Origin: Gentiana macrophylla
Taxonomy: Eukaryota > Streptophyta > Magnoliopsida > Gentianales > Gentianaceae
Assembly (NCBI GenBank): GCA_026214975.1
Contig: CM047810.1
Coordinates: 3,286,001 to 3,350,000, forward strand
Direction of reading: 5' to 3'
Length of the DNA stretch: 64,000 nt
Under the pieces are notes generated by a model. It saw only the letters and a list, made by a program, of their open reading frames with translations. It searched no databases and was not told where the DNA came from. The position numbers were made by a program, and so were the translations under genes. Positions within the stretch are counted from its first letter, which is position 1; each line of letters opens with the position of its first letter. Positions 48,481 through 60,698 of this stretch are shown here, in pieces.

Positions 48481-48618
48481 TGATGCATCCACAACTCACA
48501 TTTCGCTCGAGGATGAGTTTGTCATTTTGGGGATGATGGAGATGATGCAGCGTCGTCTTGATACCTTGCTACTATTTCCCTGTTTTGGATTATTATTACT
48601 ATTATTAGTTTATGTTTT

Positions 48619-49248
48619 TGATATACCTAACCCGCAACAGGACACTGTTCCCACGGATTGGGCCTGTCAACCCGGCCCAATACAAATATTATGGGCCTCG
48701 CCGATGTAGCCGCACCCACTTGTAGCAAGCTGGTCGCTAGATCCTAGCCGCCTTTCTGTCCGCCACTTCTAAACCGGACGTATCTCCATCATATGGTTTC
48801 CTCTCCTTATCGTCAAGGCAAGATCGTACCCGCTGCTTACCATCACCGCGCTATCGTCGCCACGAGACGCGCGTGACGCGGCGCCTGGCATGACTATTTA
48901 CATGATTCAAGTGCATCTGAGATATTTGTTTAAGATACTTATGGCACTTGTATAAGTTATTTCTTATTATATCATTAGCTGTCTAATCGTGAGCAGTAGA
49001 CCGACTTGCTTGTCTATAAATAGAGGATCATATGTAACAAAGAAGAAGACTTGAGAAGAAATACACACAGCCAAACTCCGCCATTTTGCCGCTAACCACC
49101 GGCCCAATCTTTTGTTATTTACTTTATGCTTATTCCGCCACCTTGTTCAAAATAACCGCCTTACCCTCTCCGGAGGAATCACTCATAACAGCTTTATATC
49201 CTCAAGATTGACACTGTTACCGCAAAACTGATATTCCACGCAACATCA
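48619..49248 (+). repeat. 5' LTR of the 12-kb element
   Basis: TATAAATA at 49015-49022 serves as the likely core promoter. Compared with the 3' LTR there are four isolated substitutions and two small indel-rich patches (about 48870 and 48905). Confidence 0.95.
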
Positions 49249-49250
49249 GT

Positions 49251-49269
49251 TGGCTCCGTTATCGGGAAC
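49251..49269 (+). promoter_or_regulatory. Primer binding site of the 12-kb element
   Basis: tggctccgttatcgggaac begins two bases after the LTR. It resembles the tggcgccgttgccgggga-type site common in Tat and Athila elements, with several changes. Confidence 0.7.
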
Positions 49270-49649
49270 AACATCAATATCATTCTCATCAAATTCATTT
49301 GCTCCACCGCAAGAGTGATCTCACGGCGGCGACAAGGTTGGATAAGCATTCAGATCGTCACAGCCGGAAGGAACTCCTTCATCATCATCATCACATGCAA
49401 ACTCGCACTCGAGTCCATCTATAAACGTAAAGGTTGGTTAAATCTCTAGCTCAGCTCTTAATCATCAAAATTCGAAAGAACAAGAGCCCTTAAACGATCG
49501 CCTTACTCCCAGATATACCAGCTCAGAAAATCGTCAAAACTACTAGCCAAATATCCCCATTTCGCACATACCCCTAAAACTCTTCTAAAAATGGTTGGAG
49601 GAAAAGCTATAAACCCTACCACCCCAAATTAAAACAAATTCACGAACCC

Positions 49650-51211
49650 CATGCGAAGAAGGGAGGAGAAAACCGAAAGGTGATATCTTCTGGGGGTGGT
49701 GCTGGGAGGGATATCACGCCGGACATGAGGGATTTCATACAGGAAAAAACTCGTGCCCGCCAGTTGCGTGAGGAGAATTTGGCGGGAACTTCTCGTTTGA
49801 ATGTTACAGTAGCAGATAAGGCATCCGTACCGCCAAATTCGAATAGATTAGCCCTGCAGGCACATATGGAGTATGTAGAGGAGATGCGGTTGGGAAATGA
49901 GCTTCTAATCGCTGAAGGGCTTCCACCTCAGCCTATCCGAAAATTCAAATCTCCCCAACCCACACAATTCGAAAATCAACTAACAAATGCTCCCAAAAAA
50001 CTCAAGCTCGGCAAATGAAACACAGGGGAGCGATCATGCGGCGTCGTCGGAAAGAGATCGACTTTTGTTCGACGGGGCCCACGGTGGCGACGCGACATGG
50101 TCAAACTCCCGAACACAAAGAAATAATCGGTCAGTTTACACTCGCATGGAGGGGCAGGGGGATTCTCAGATAGAAGGGGGTTATGCGGTGAACCTACCCA
50201 TTCCTGAGGATAAGAAAGAGTTGGGGGTAATGAAAAAGCAGATAGAGGAATTACAGCGTGGGGCCAAAGGAACAAAGGCTGTTCCCACCTGGGGAACAAG
50301 TGTGCTTCATCCTGATATCTTGAAAGAAGCGCGCGAGGGGGAAACGCATTATCCCAACTTTACCAATTATCATGGGATAACAGATCCATTGGACTGGCTA
50401 TCCGCCTTTCAAAGCGAGATCGGGTTTATGTGCGCGCTAGCGAGGACGCATGGTGCATTGCTTTTGTGGGGGCTCTATGCGAGGATAGAGCCGCATCATG
50501 GATTCGAGGTCTACCTCGGCCTCGGTTACATCATGGGGCGACCTCATTAACAAGTTCATAGCGGAGTTCCGATCGGTGGGGACCAAAGAAAACACACATT
50601 GATCTCAGTGTAGGTCCGTCGAGCGGCGAGGAACTCGCAGCTACTACGAGCGATTCTATAAAGTTTATGAGCTAACGAGAGGCCTGGCGGATAACGTCGT
50701 GATGAGCGGCTTGAAAAACAGGGGTTGGGTCCGGGTACCTTGAAATCATTCTTCGCTTAACCCCACCAACGAACTTGCAAGAGATGTTGAGCTCAACAAG
50801 GAAGTACGTCGCGACAGCGGGTAATGAGGGAGCGTCTTCCTCGGGTAAAAATAAGCAGAGGGCTGAGCGCAGTCCGCCGAAAGACACCCGCAGAGGTAAT
50901 GAACGGGACATCAAGAAACCCGGTAAGTTCAAAGAGGAGCGTTTACCCTATCAACATCTCCTACACGCAAATGCTAAATGAGGTTCGAGTTGAAGTACCC
51001 GAGCCTTATCCCATGGTCACGGACTCACGTCGCGACGCTAGCAAATTCTGTGGATACCACCAGGATAAGGGTCACACGACCGAGGAATGCATACAGTTTA
51101 AACGAGCGGTGGAAAAATTACTTGCTCGCGGATAGCACGACAGATACAAACAAAACGCTGGGGGGTCAGATAGGCGGAATCAACAGACCCGCCAGTTTGA
51201 TCGGAGTATAA
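49650..51211 (+). pseudogene. Gag of the 12-kb Tat element, frameshifted
   Basis: Open frames follow one another with shifts. First an N-terminal acidic/basic region (49680-50018); then LPIPEDKKELGVMKKQIEEL and YHGITDPLDWLSAFQSEI (capsid, 50170-50430); then YYERFYKVYELTRGLADNV (50640). The nucleocapsid at about 51040 has CGYHQDKGHTTEEC, the CX2HX4HX4C variant usual in Tat gag. Frame changes at about 50430-50780 interrupt the capsid. Confidence 0.85.
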
Positions 51212-51295
51212 GGATGATAACCGAGACTCCGCCAAAGAATAATCAGTTAAAGTCGCATTGACTCAATTAACAAACATGCGGAAAAACCGACTGTT

Positions 51296-51795
51296 TTGCG
51301 AGGAAACGAGAGCCCATTGGTTTTTACTCGAAGTGAGTTAGTGACTTCGACTAGCGCTGAGGACATGTGCTTGTGTGTATCAGCGGTTATCAACCGGGCC
51401 TGCGTAAAACGGGTGATGATCGACACGGGAGCTTGCCGTGACATTCTATACTACAGTTGCTTCAGAGAGTTGGGATTCGGCGATTCCAGTTTGAGGCCGC
51501 ATAATGGCACCCTGGAGGGGTTTACGAATCACAAGGTAAGTGTCAAGGGGGCCATCGATTTAGACGTACAAATGGGCGATTATCGCCTTTTAAAACGAAA
51601 AAGGTCGCTTTCTTGGTGGTCGACCTACGGTCCAACTACAATATGATCTTAGGGACACCGGCTCTACGTCAATTTCGGATGGTAGCTTCCATCCTCATCG
51701 GGCGGGCAAAGTTTTATGTTGGCGATCGATTGGAACGTCTATCGGCCGAGCCAGCAAATCCTCAATTATATACGAGAAATGAGGATCGAGGCTAA
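51296..51795 (+). pseudogene. Aspartic protease region of the Tat element
   Basis: KRVMIDTGACRDILYY carries the active-site DTGA at 51422. After one shift, VVDLRSNYNMILGTPALRQF gives the conserved ILGxP end of the protease. Confidence 0.85.
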
Positions 51796-52189
51796 GAGAC
51801 CACGGATCGAGGTGACGGAGGTTGAGAGAATGGTCGCATGATCGGGAGTGTGGCAAGCAAGCAAGCGCCAAGCGGGTTGGAATGTGAAACGCTACAAGTC
51901 GTGATGAGCCCGATTTCACTTGCTTTGAAGATGAACTAGTAGAGATAGTCATCAACGAGGAGTACCCTGAGCAAAAGATTAAATTTGGGGCTAGATTAAG
52001 CTCTGCTGAAAGAGAAGAGCTGGTAAAGCTGCTAAAAGAAAACTTGAGTGCCTTTGCATGGATTGTCACAGATATGCGAGGGTCCAGATCGAGGTCGCCT
52101 CTCATCATCTCGAGCGTGGATTCGATCAAGCCGATATAACAATGAGCACGCCGCTTTAAATGCGAGAAAGAGGCAGCTGTAAAGATAGA

Positions 52190-52750
52190 GGTACGAAAGC
52201 TTCTTGAAGCAGGTATCATAAAGGAGCTTGCTTATCCTACCTGGCTTGCAAATGTGGAAATGGTCAAAAAGCATAACGGCAAGTGGAGGATGTGCGTGGA
52301 CTTCACCGATCTCAACAAAGCTTGTCCCAAAGATCCTTATCAACTCCCACGAATAGATAGATTGGTGGATTCGATTTCTGGCTTTGAGGTGTTGAGCTTC
52401 TTGGATGCATACTCAGGGTATCATCAGGTACGGATGGCTGAATCCGACAAGGAAATGACCGCCTTCAGAGCTGCTGGGGGCCTTTATTACTATGAGATGA
52501 TGCCGTTTGGGTTGAAAAACGCGGGTTCGACGTATCAGCGGATGGTCAACCAAGTTTTCAGCTCGCAGATTGGAAGGAATATGGAGGCTTATATAGATGA
52601 CATGGTGGTGAAGTCGACAGAGGGGGGCCACGTCGACGATCTTCGAAACTCTCAACAATGTCAAAAGCACTCTATGAAACTCAATCCAAAGAAAGTGTAC
52701 ATTTGGGGTTCGAGCGGGCAAGTTTCTGGGTTTTATGGTTAGCCGTCGCG
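52190..52750 (+). pseudogene. Reverse transcriptase of the Tat element
   Basis: A long clean frame: WRMCVDFTDLNKACPKDPY, SFLDAYSGYHQVRM, MMPFGLKNAGSTYQRMVN and the catalytic YIDDMVVKS at 52590. A frame change follows near 52640. Confidence 0.92.
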
Positions 52751-52939
52751 GCATCGAGGCAAACCTAGAAAAGATACAAGCTCTCCTCGATATGAAGGAG
52801 CCCACAACGATCAAGGAAGTTCAAAGGCTAAATGGCCGCATTATCGCACTTGGTCGCTTCATAGCAAGTCATCGGTGAAAAGTGTCTTCCTTCTTTAAAA
52901 TTACGAAAGAGACAAGACATTTTAGTAGGCGTGGAATGT

Positions 52940-53435
52940 TCGCAAGCTTTTCAAGCCCTGAAAAGAGTATCTGGGCAAGCCACCTCTCTTAGTCACCCGG
53001 CGGTAGGGGATGTGTTATTTTGTATCTAGCGGCTTCAGATTGGGCTGTCGCCGCCGTTCTTGTAAAAGAGGCCGGAACCCTCCAAAACCCGTATTTTATG
53101 TAAGTAAAGCTCTCAGTCCGGTAGAGAACCGCTGTTTCAACATTGAAAAATTAGCTTACTCTCTTGTTATTGCTGCCCGCAAACTCAGGGGCTACTTCAC
53201 ATCCCATACAATAATTGTTTTAACAGACAAATCCGATCGACAAATTTTGCACAAGCCGGACCTTTCAGGTCGCCTCGCTCGGATGGGCAATCGAATTACC
53301 GAATTTGATATCCAATATCAACCTAGGAAGGCAATCAAGGGGCAAACCTTGCCAGACTTCATCGTAGAAACAAGTTTTAACTCGCCACGACCAAACTCGC
53401 CTATGCCAATCGGACCCGCAGAGGTCGAGAAATGA
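52940..53435 (+). pseudogene. First (retroviral-type) RNase H of the Tat element
   Basis: PVFYVSKALSPVENRCFNIE, then LAYSLVIAARKLRGYFTSH and LTDKSD, typical of gypsy RNase H. ITEFDIQYQPRKAIKGQ is the link to the next domain. The N-terminal part is frameshifted. Confidence 0.85.
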
Positions 53436-53850
53436 CGAGCAATGTTGGTCACTGTACGTCGACGGAGCATCGAGTCGGAATGGTTGTGGAGCAGGAGTCA
53501 TCTTAATGGAGCCGGGAACTACAGAGGAGATCGAAAAGGCTTTAAGGTTTGAGTTTGCCGCCACGAATAATCAGGCCGAGTATGAAGCAGTCATAGCGGG
53601 GCTCAAACTTGCAAAGGAGTTAAACGTGGAGAATGTGGAGGTTTATTGTGACTCTCAGCTTATCGTCAAACAAATCTCGGGGGATTATGACACGCATTGT
53701 GATATTCTCGAAAAATACGGCAAAGTTGTCCGAAAGCTAGCAACGGGTTTTCAATATTGCGAATTTATCAGAATCAAAAGAGAGGACAATGAGCGAGCAG
53801 ACTACTTATCAAAACTCTCTCTGGAGGAGGAGCTCGCGGATCCTTCCATC
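53430..53850 (+). pseudogene. Second (archaeal/plant-type) RNase H of the Tat element
   Basis: The domain opens with a LYVDGASSRNGCGAGV-like stretch in another frame. It continues ATNNQAEYEAVIAGLKLAKE, VYCDSQLIVKQISGDY and REDNERADYLSKLS. The D..E..D..D acid set of RNase H is visible. Two successive RNase H domains are diagnostic of the Tat lineage. Confidence 0.9.
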
Positions 53851-53899
53851 ATGATCGAATATTTAGCGACGCCGCAATCGAAGCGGCGAAATTATGGAT

Positions 53900-55190
53900 A
53901 TAGATACATCACCGTGGTCGCATGTTGGATAGATGAGATACAAGCATATATCGAAACGGGCATTTTGCCCGATGAGGCGGACAAATCACGCACCCTCGTA
54001 AGAAGAGCTGCGAGGTATGTCATCATTAATGGAGTTCTTTATGTAAGGTCGGCTACAAAGCCCTTTTACGGTGTGTTCGACAAGAGAGGAAAGCTTGGCG
54101 ATTCTAAACGAAGCTTCACCAAGGTGTGTGCGGAGGACATCCAAAGAAGCCGCTCTCTGGCGCAAAGGTTTTAACCGCCGGGTATTATCGGCCAAGTATT
54201 CTTAAAGACTCGAGAAGCTAGTCGGGGAATGTCACGAATGTCGAAGCATCGGATATCCCCGATTACCATCTGGTCGAGCGCAGCATTGTGGTCGCACCTT
54301 GGCCTTCGACATGTGGGGACTCGATCTAATCGGACCTTTTCCACCAGGAAGAGGCGGATGCAAAGTTATCATAGTAGCCGTCGATTATTTTACAAAGTGG
54401 ATTGAGGCAAAACCTATGGTTAAGATAACCGCAAAAGCGGCGAGTACTTTTACATGATCAAATTTTCTCTCGCTTTGGCGTTCATGAGCGGTGGTGTCGA
54501 CCACACGGTCCACGCTTTAGATTTAAATTTTCAAACCTTTGTGCGAGAATTCAAGGTAAAGCATTGGCAATCATCATAGCGTATCCACGTGGTAACGGTC
54601 AAGGCCGAGGCCGGCAACAAGCAAGTAATTAAGATGCTAAAGAAAAGTGTGGATGATAAAGCAAAAGCGGGAGGGTGGGTAGACGAAGAGTTGCCCGCCA
54701 TCTTATGGTCTCTCCGCACCACCATCAAAACACCAACGGGTGAAACTCCTTTTGCTTTAACTTATGGATCGGAGGCAATGAGTCCAATGAGATGGCCTGC
54801 CTAAGCATCGTGGTCGCTCTTTCGACCCCAAAGATAACGTGTTGAATAAACAAATCGATCTCGATCCGGTAGAAGAAAAAGTAATGGCTTATCGTGTTAT
54901 TAAATTACAAGCAAGTAGCGAAGAGAGAGCATGATAAACGTATCCGCGACCACTCGCTCAAAGTGGGGATTTCGTTCTTCGCAATAGGAAAGCAACGGGC
55001 ATGGAACTCGATAAGGGTAAACTTACAAATGAATCAAAGGACCTTATCGGTGGCAAAGAGATCAAAAAAGGAACCTATGTCTCAAGAATCCACAAGGTTA
55101 CGAGCTCAACAGCCCTTGGCATGCGGATAATCTTAAGAGATACTATATGTAATAATCGGATAGGGTTATGGCCATCCTCTTGTCGACGAT
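53900..55190 (+). pseudogene. Integrase region of the Tat element, frameshifted
   Basis: Traces of the zinc-binding N-terminus (CHECRSIGYP near 54230), then the catalytic core DMWGLDLIGPFPPGRGGCK and VDYFTKWIEAKPM (54305-54420), and ELPAILWSLRTTIKTPTGET (54690) with FALTYGSEAM. At least four frame breaks. The C-terminal part is recognisable to about 55100. Confidence 0.85.
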
Positions 55191-55743
55191 AAAGAGCGTC
55201 TAGGCTTTCTTTGTAAATTTTTATCATCTAATGGGGTGATCAAAATTTTATAAATCCAATTTACATCCTTCCTCATACAAGATTTTACTCAGCAGAAATT
55301 TTTAAGCAAAGGTCTCGGTTTCCCTCAACCTTTGTCAAAAAGTGGGGGCAATATGAGGAATTTTTCAATAAACGCCACGCCGCCAAATCTCATATCAAAC
55401 AGGGGCCACCTCCGTAAATTTAATTTCAAAAGCGTTATCTTTGACATCGATTTAGAAGCGCGAGTAACGATGAACAATTGACTTAGATAAGATTCAAGGG
55501 GCACAAATTGAAATACACCACGTAAGCTTGAATCTAATCTAACCTGGGGATTGATCGGACTCAATTACAATAACAGAGGCGAACAAACAAATATATGGGC
55601 GAACAGAAAAGCAAACTTCAATATACAAATTGCAAATGGAAAAATGAGGAGTTATGCGGAAAAGTAAAAATAAGTTGCAAATTACAAATCAAGTGAAGGC
55701 AAAGTCAAATCGGAATTTACAAACAGATCGGACAAAAGCAAAG

Positions 55744-58700
55744 CTAAGCTTCATCCAGGCGGTTGTCTTCATTTTGGATATTGGCAGAGTGAAGGGAGGA
55801 GTGGAGTAGCACAGCCGACTTCGACTCGGAGGAAAAAGGCGTTAGAGCATCCTCGATCGGCACAAGAAAGGGGGTGAAGCCTTCAAGATCTGATCTTGAT
55901 TCGCTCCTGAGTTTCCCACCATCTCCACCTTCGGCGTCGACCGGTTCGAGCTCGCGGCAACTAACTCCCTCAGTTATTTTCTACAACCGCAGAGCGACCC
56001 AATCGAGAGCAAGCTTTGGAGCATAGGCCTCAAGCTCCTTATCCGAATAAGGAATCCGCGCATGGAAAGCCCTTAGTTCCTCATCGAAAGGGTGTGTGAG
56101 AATCCAGTCTCGCAAAGTTTCAACATCCGGATCCTCACTACCCCGGCCCACAAACAATGGGCAATATGATAGCCGCCCGGTCAAAGCCATAACAAAATCG
56201 CTGCCAACTCAACCGGGCGCTCTTATCGGCCATCTTCGATTCATAACGGCGAGTGCCTCGATGAGCATCGTCGCATTTAGCTTGAAGTCGCTCCATCAAA
56301 TCGGATAACTCTTGAGCTTTGGCCACACGCTCTCGTGCAAGCTCCTCCGATCGGGCGAGATTCGCCACCTTATCCGCATTTTGTCGCCGCCCGCCTCAAG
56401 TCTCACGCCGCCGCCCGCAGCTTTATCGGGCTTTCGTCCGCGCTTTATCGGCGCTACCCGCGCTTTGCGCTCTTGGGCAAGCGCCCCCCCAAGCGCTTTC
56501 TTCTCTGCGGTCACCGCTTCACCTTGTCCTTCTCGATTCCAACTCGCCGTGAAGGCTGCGCCATTGTGTCATGAGACTTTTCCAATGCTTTTGGACTCGT
56601 CTCCCGCTTTAGCGCTTATCGGCCTTCTCAGGATATGGTCTCGATATGGTCATTTATGAATCAGGCCAACCCGTGCCGAATCGAAAGGAAAGAGATGTGC
56701 GAGGTCAGTATCAACTTGGAAAAGTAAAGCAAAAGACAAATATGGTAAAGCAAAGAAAACTTTACCGTGCTCATAACGGTGCCGAACAGACCCCACAAAT
56801 CTTCGGCGTTGGGAACAAAAGTACGGCGAGGTGTGGTTTGGTCCGCCAGGACAACCCTATCCACGATCCCGCGGCCGATCTCCAAGTTAACATTTGGGGG
56901 CAGGCCCCACTTCAAGTGCTTTAGGGGAGGAACATCTGCGATCCCCTTTGAAATTGCTTTCGCCATCGAAATGTTGAGGGGTTGGCCCATAAACCCCTCA
57001 TCCAACCAGACGGCTGGGAAGCCCGCTGGACCAACGGGCACGCGTTTTTAGGCGACATGGTCATCCGGGTGCCCGCGATCGCGACACCTCAAAGAACCTT
57101 TTGCCTTTATCGGGGCTGTATGCCGAGCTCACGCCTCCTCACCACTGCCTCTCTATCCGCCGCGCCTTTTCCCCTGGCTTCATCTTTTTGGATTTTTGTG
57201 GGGAGGATCATCATGATCGCCGCCCGATACCTTCAATCGCGGATGACCTCTTCGAGATCGGCCCTTTTCTTTTGACCGGTAGGTGGCAGCTTCGAGAGAG
57301 TTGTCTGCTTCATTGCCTTGCTCGTCCCAGCTGTAGCCGCAGTAGATTGCACCGGTGGCACGGCCGTCTTTTTCACCTGCGAGCTTGAGGTGCCCGCCGC
57401 CCCAGCAGTCAGACTGACCTTTGGAAGATCAGTCTGCACTTTTACCAGATTTCTGGCTCTGTTCACCTCCCCAGCCGTCTTCATCCGGGACAGAGAGTTG
57501 CGCTGAGTCAATCTATCCATGGTACCTGGAAAGCACGAAGCGTATTAACAGACAAATATATGGGGGAAAAAAGAAAGATGCAGATGCAAAAAGTAACAAG
57601 TAAGAATCCTACTCGGTGCTCGCTTAGAGGGGTCGCCTCCACAGGTGGTACATTGGGATGGTAGGCATATGGCATGATGACATTCCCGTACTGGGTCGGG
57701 TGGGTTGGCAACAGATCGACAGTGCAAAGGGATCGCCAACCCCGCTGGCGGCAGAAGCCCCGCTAACCAAGATACGGTTCGCTAATATCAAGAAGCACTC
57801 CGGCTTATACGCGCGGGCTTGATCCTCGTTCTGCAAGTATAGCCTAGATCATCTTTTATTTTTGTTATAAACTCATCGCCGCCGTCCCGGGTTTTGATAT
57901 CTTTGAGGTGTTCGGTTGTCACGAGTTTGCCGGCGCTTCGCAAAGCCATCCCACCCGTGACTCCACCTTCATGCATCTCTTATCCCACCGCTACTTTATC
58001 TGGGAGGTCGAATAACAAGCGGGGCCGACCACTACTCGGCGACTACGTGGTGAATCGCCGGCGCCGCTTTTCGCGAAAAAGTAGAGAAGTATAGCAAAGC
58101 GCCCATGAGGTTCGCGCCTTTCAATCGGTGATTATAATAAAGGACGTCACGACGCCGAACAACTCCCAAACTAAGGTCGCAGGCATCACCTCGCCTCCTC
58201 CATAAACTTCACAAAAAATGGGTCGAAGGAGGCCTGAGTCCGCAACGAAATGATCGAAGTGGAGCCATATGTAATCTTCGGGCCACGACCGCAAATCCTT
58301 GACACATTGTCCGCTCCCATGCTCGCGAATCGATAATCGAGAGGAATGTCATATATAACCGCGGACGACGTATAATCTGCAAGGCTCCTCATTCCTCCAC
58401 TGAGATATGAGCTCGCGGTCGACACTCTTTTGCTTGCAGCTCGGCTCGGTAACTTCCGCGGACTGATCTTGATCGACCTCTTCCTCGCCATGGTCGACGT
58501 TCAGGAACCCTAGAAGAACTCGCGGCCCTCCTACCCAACGAACTCAAAGCACCGCCCGTCTCGCATCCTCGTCGTAGTCTTCTTCCTCAATCTCACCTCA
58601 GCCAGCGCCACGCTAATAAGAGCGATTTCATCCTCCGGCTCGCCTCTCTTGCTCTCATCGAGTCGTAATCATCGACCATCTCGCACTCGTCGCGGATCCG

Positions 58701-59008
58701 TAACCCGAATGACTACGCCGAACTTCCTCATTTGATTGAGTATCTTCGAGGACATGCCGAAAAGAAAAAGGGCAAGGTGGACACGCTTAATCACCCGCAC
58801 ATGATAGTCAGCCGAGGTAAAAGCGAGTACACCCCGACACCTCGCCTCTATCTTCTTTGAACAAGAAACCCGAAAAACCTATCTTTTTCCCAAGCATTAA
58901 CCTAAAAAATCCTGCAGGCAAACTACCCCAATCACATATGCATTCATACAGAATAAGTGGTGTCAACATGTAAACGCAGATAATCAAGGAAGGCGCAATC
59001 GAGAGCAT
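55744..59008 (-). pseudogene. Antisense extra gene of the Tat element
   Basis: Minus-strand frames hold a consistent protein layout. There is an acidic start with a EEEVDQDQSAEVTEPSC stretch near 58490; a DPFFVKFMEEAR segment and nearby KDLRSWPEDYIWLHF in the alternate frame (58190-58330); a Ser/Thr/Pro-rich centre (57233-57520); and a long charged coiled coil (LARERVAKAQELSDLMERLQ, 56140-56500). An acidic end NEDNRLDEA and a TAG follow at 55744. Tat-type elements are known to carry such antisense genes, some matched by the Pfam 'putative gypsy type transposon' family. Identification here is by position and layout. Function is unknown. Frames are broken about every 300 bp. Confidence 0.65.
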
Positions 59009-59455
59009 CCAACCCCGACACGCCTTGTTAGAAGTCGAGCCATGAAAAACTCGCTAGCTAACAAAGCAAATCATGGAAAAGCAATAATCTTGGAGCAAAA
59101 CCATACATCAAAGCGTAATTGGGGATTCGTGAAGAGGATAAATATACATTATGCTCAAAAATCATGATATCAGGATCATACGCTACACCAAAGTGAACTA
59201 GGGCAACATTCATACAAAAACGCAAGGAAAAACAAATCGAAGTCACGATTTTGGGAAGGAATCAGAGTGAAAAACGGAAACAAAAGGGAGATTTTGGTAC
59301 CTGATCGTTGGAAGAAGTTAAGAAGTAGACTGATTGCTGAGAAAAACGCCTGATCGGAGCTCTGTTAAACCTTGCCGGAGATCGCCTTCTCACCGGAGTT
59401 TTGTTATCGCCGGAGTCAATTTCGCCAAAAGTGGTGAATGGTGGAGGAGGACCCC

Positions 59456-59463
59456 ATTTTATA
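59456..59463 (-). promoter_or_regulatory. TATA box for the antisense gene
   Basis: TATAAAAT on the minus strand, within ctctataaaatggggtcc. About 150 bases downstream is a good splice donor (cag/gtacc, 59300-59306), consistent with a 5' UTR exon and intron. Confidence 0.6.
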
Positions 59464-59697
59464 GAGGAGAAAAAGGGCGGGAACAGTTATTATGATTTTC
59501 AAATTTGAAACGTTTGAAACGCGTCTTATCTCCACGATACGTCTAACTGACGACGGTTCGTATCCCAAGAAACGGCAGCCAATCAGAATAGGCGGCGATT
59601 CAGATCATACGCGACCTCTCACGTGATAGATGCGACGTTTCAACTACTAGTACATTCCTTTTCAATTCTAGTCGCCCAGCTACCGGCGGTCATCATT

Positions 59698-60000
59698 AAG
59701 CCCAACAGAGCGTTGTTGGCAACTAAGCCCAACAGAGCGTTGTTGGCGACTAAGCCCGATATAAATGACTATCGGCGATCAAAAGCTGTTATCACCGCAA
59801 TGCACAAAGAATTACTTCGGTGATTTCGTTCAAACACTAGTTTAAGCCCGATATAGCGACTATCGGCGATCAAAGCCTGTTCGCTGCAATGCACAACAAC
59901 TTACTGGTGATTTCGTTCAAACACTAGTTTAAGCCCGATATAGCGACTATCGGCGATCAAAGCCTGATCACTGCAAGCACAACAAACTTCAGGCGGTATT
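59698..60000 (+). repeat. Tandem repeats before the 3' LTR of the Tat element
   Basis: Two 27-bp units (aagcccaacagagcgttgtt) are followed by three ~84-bp units that start aagcccgatata and contain gactatcggcgatcaaa and gtgatttcgttcaaacacta. Tat elements often carry such repeats here. Confidence 0.9.
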
Positions 60001-60052
60001 CACTTCTTCGACATACTTTCTACTCTCCGCCTGGGCGGGCACATCCAGTCGC

Positions 60053-60063
60053 AGAGTAGGGGG
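60053..60063 (+). promoter_or_regulatory. Polypurine tract of the 12-kb element
   Basis: agagtaggggg, four bases before the TG of the 3' LTR. Confidence 0.8.
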
Positions 60064-60067
60064 CCAT

Positions 60068-60693
60068 TGATATACCTAACCCGCAACAGGACACTGTTCC
60101 CACGGATTGGGCCTGTCAATCCGGCCCAATACAAATATTATGGGCCTCGCCGATGTAGCCGCACCCACTTGTAGCAAGCTGGTCGCTAGATCCTAGCCGC
60201 CTTTCTGTCCGCCACTTCTAAACCGGACGTATCTCCATCATATGGTTTCCTCTCCTTATCGTCAAGGCAAGATCGTACCCGCTGCTTACCATCACCGCGC
60301 TATCGTCGCCACGGACAGCGCATGCGGGCGCCTGGCATGACTATTTACATGATTCAGTGCATACAGATATTTGTTTAAGATACTTATGGCACTTGTATAA
60401 GTTATTTCTTATTATATCATTAGCTGTCTAATCGTGAGCAGTAGACCGACTTGCTTGTCTATAAATAGAGGATCATATGTAACAAAGAAGAAGACTTGAG
60501 AAGAAATACACTCAGCCAAACTCCGCCATTTTGCCGCTAACCACCGGCCCAATCTTTTGTTATTTACTTTATGCTTATTCCGCCACCTTGTTCAAAATAA
60601 CCGCCTTAACCTCTCCGGAGGAATCACCCATAACAGCTTTATATCCTCAAGATTGACACTGTTACCGCAAAACTGATATTCCACGCAACATCA
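60068..60693 (+). repeat. 3' LTR of the 12-kb element
   Basis: 626 bp, TG..CA, with TATAAATA at 60460-60467. Nearly identical to 48619-49248. Confidence 0.95.
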
Positions 60694-60698
60694 GTTTT

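Larger units (their letters stand above)
48619..60693 (+). mobile_element. 12.1-kb Ty3-gypsy element, Tat-type, nested in older gypsy DNA
   Basis: LTRs of 630 and 626 bp begin TGATATACC and end AACATCA. The exact 5-bp repeat GTTTT flanks them (48614-48618 and 60694-60698). Plus-strand order: gag, protease, reverse transcriptase, RNase H, a second RNase H, integrase. Then comes an antisense gene and tandem repeats before the 3' LTR. A second RNase H and an antisense extra gene are known traits of the Tat lineage (Grande, Retand, RIRE2, Ogre relatives). Base composition is clearly GC-richer than the flanks. Confidence 0.95.

Noticed and set aside
56312..57388. Several plus-strand frames of 77-115 residues in GC-rich DNA
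   Set aside because: They overlap the antisense gene of the 12-kb element, whose minus-strand coiled-coil and acidic features are more coherent.
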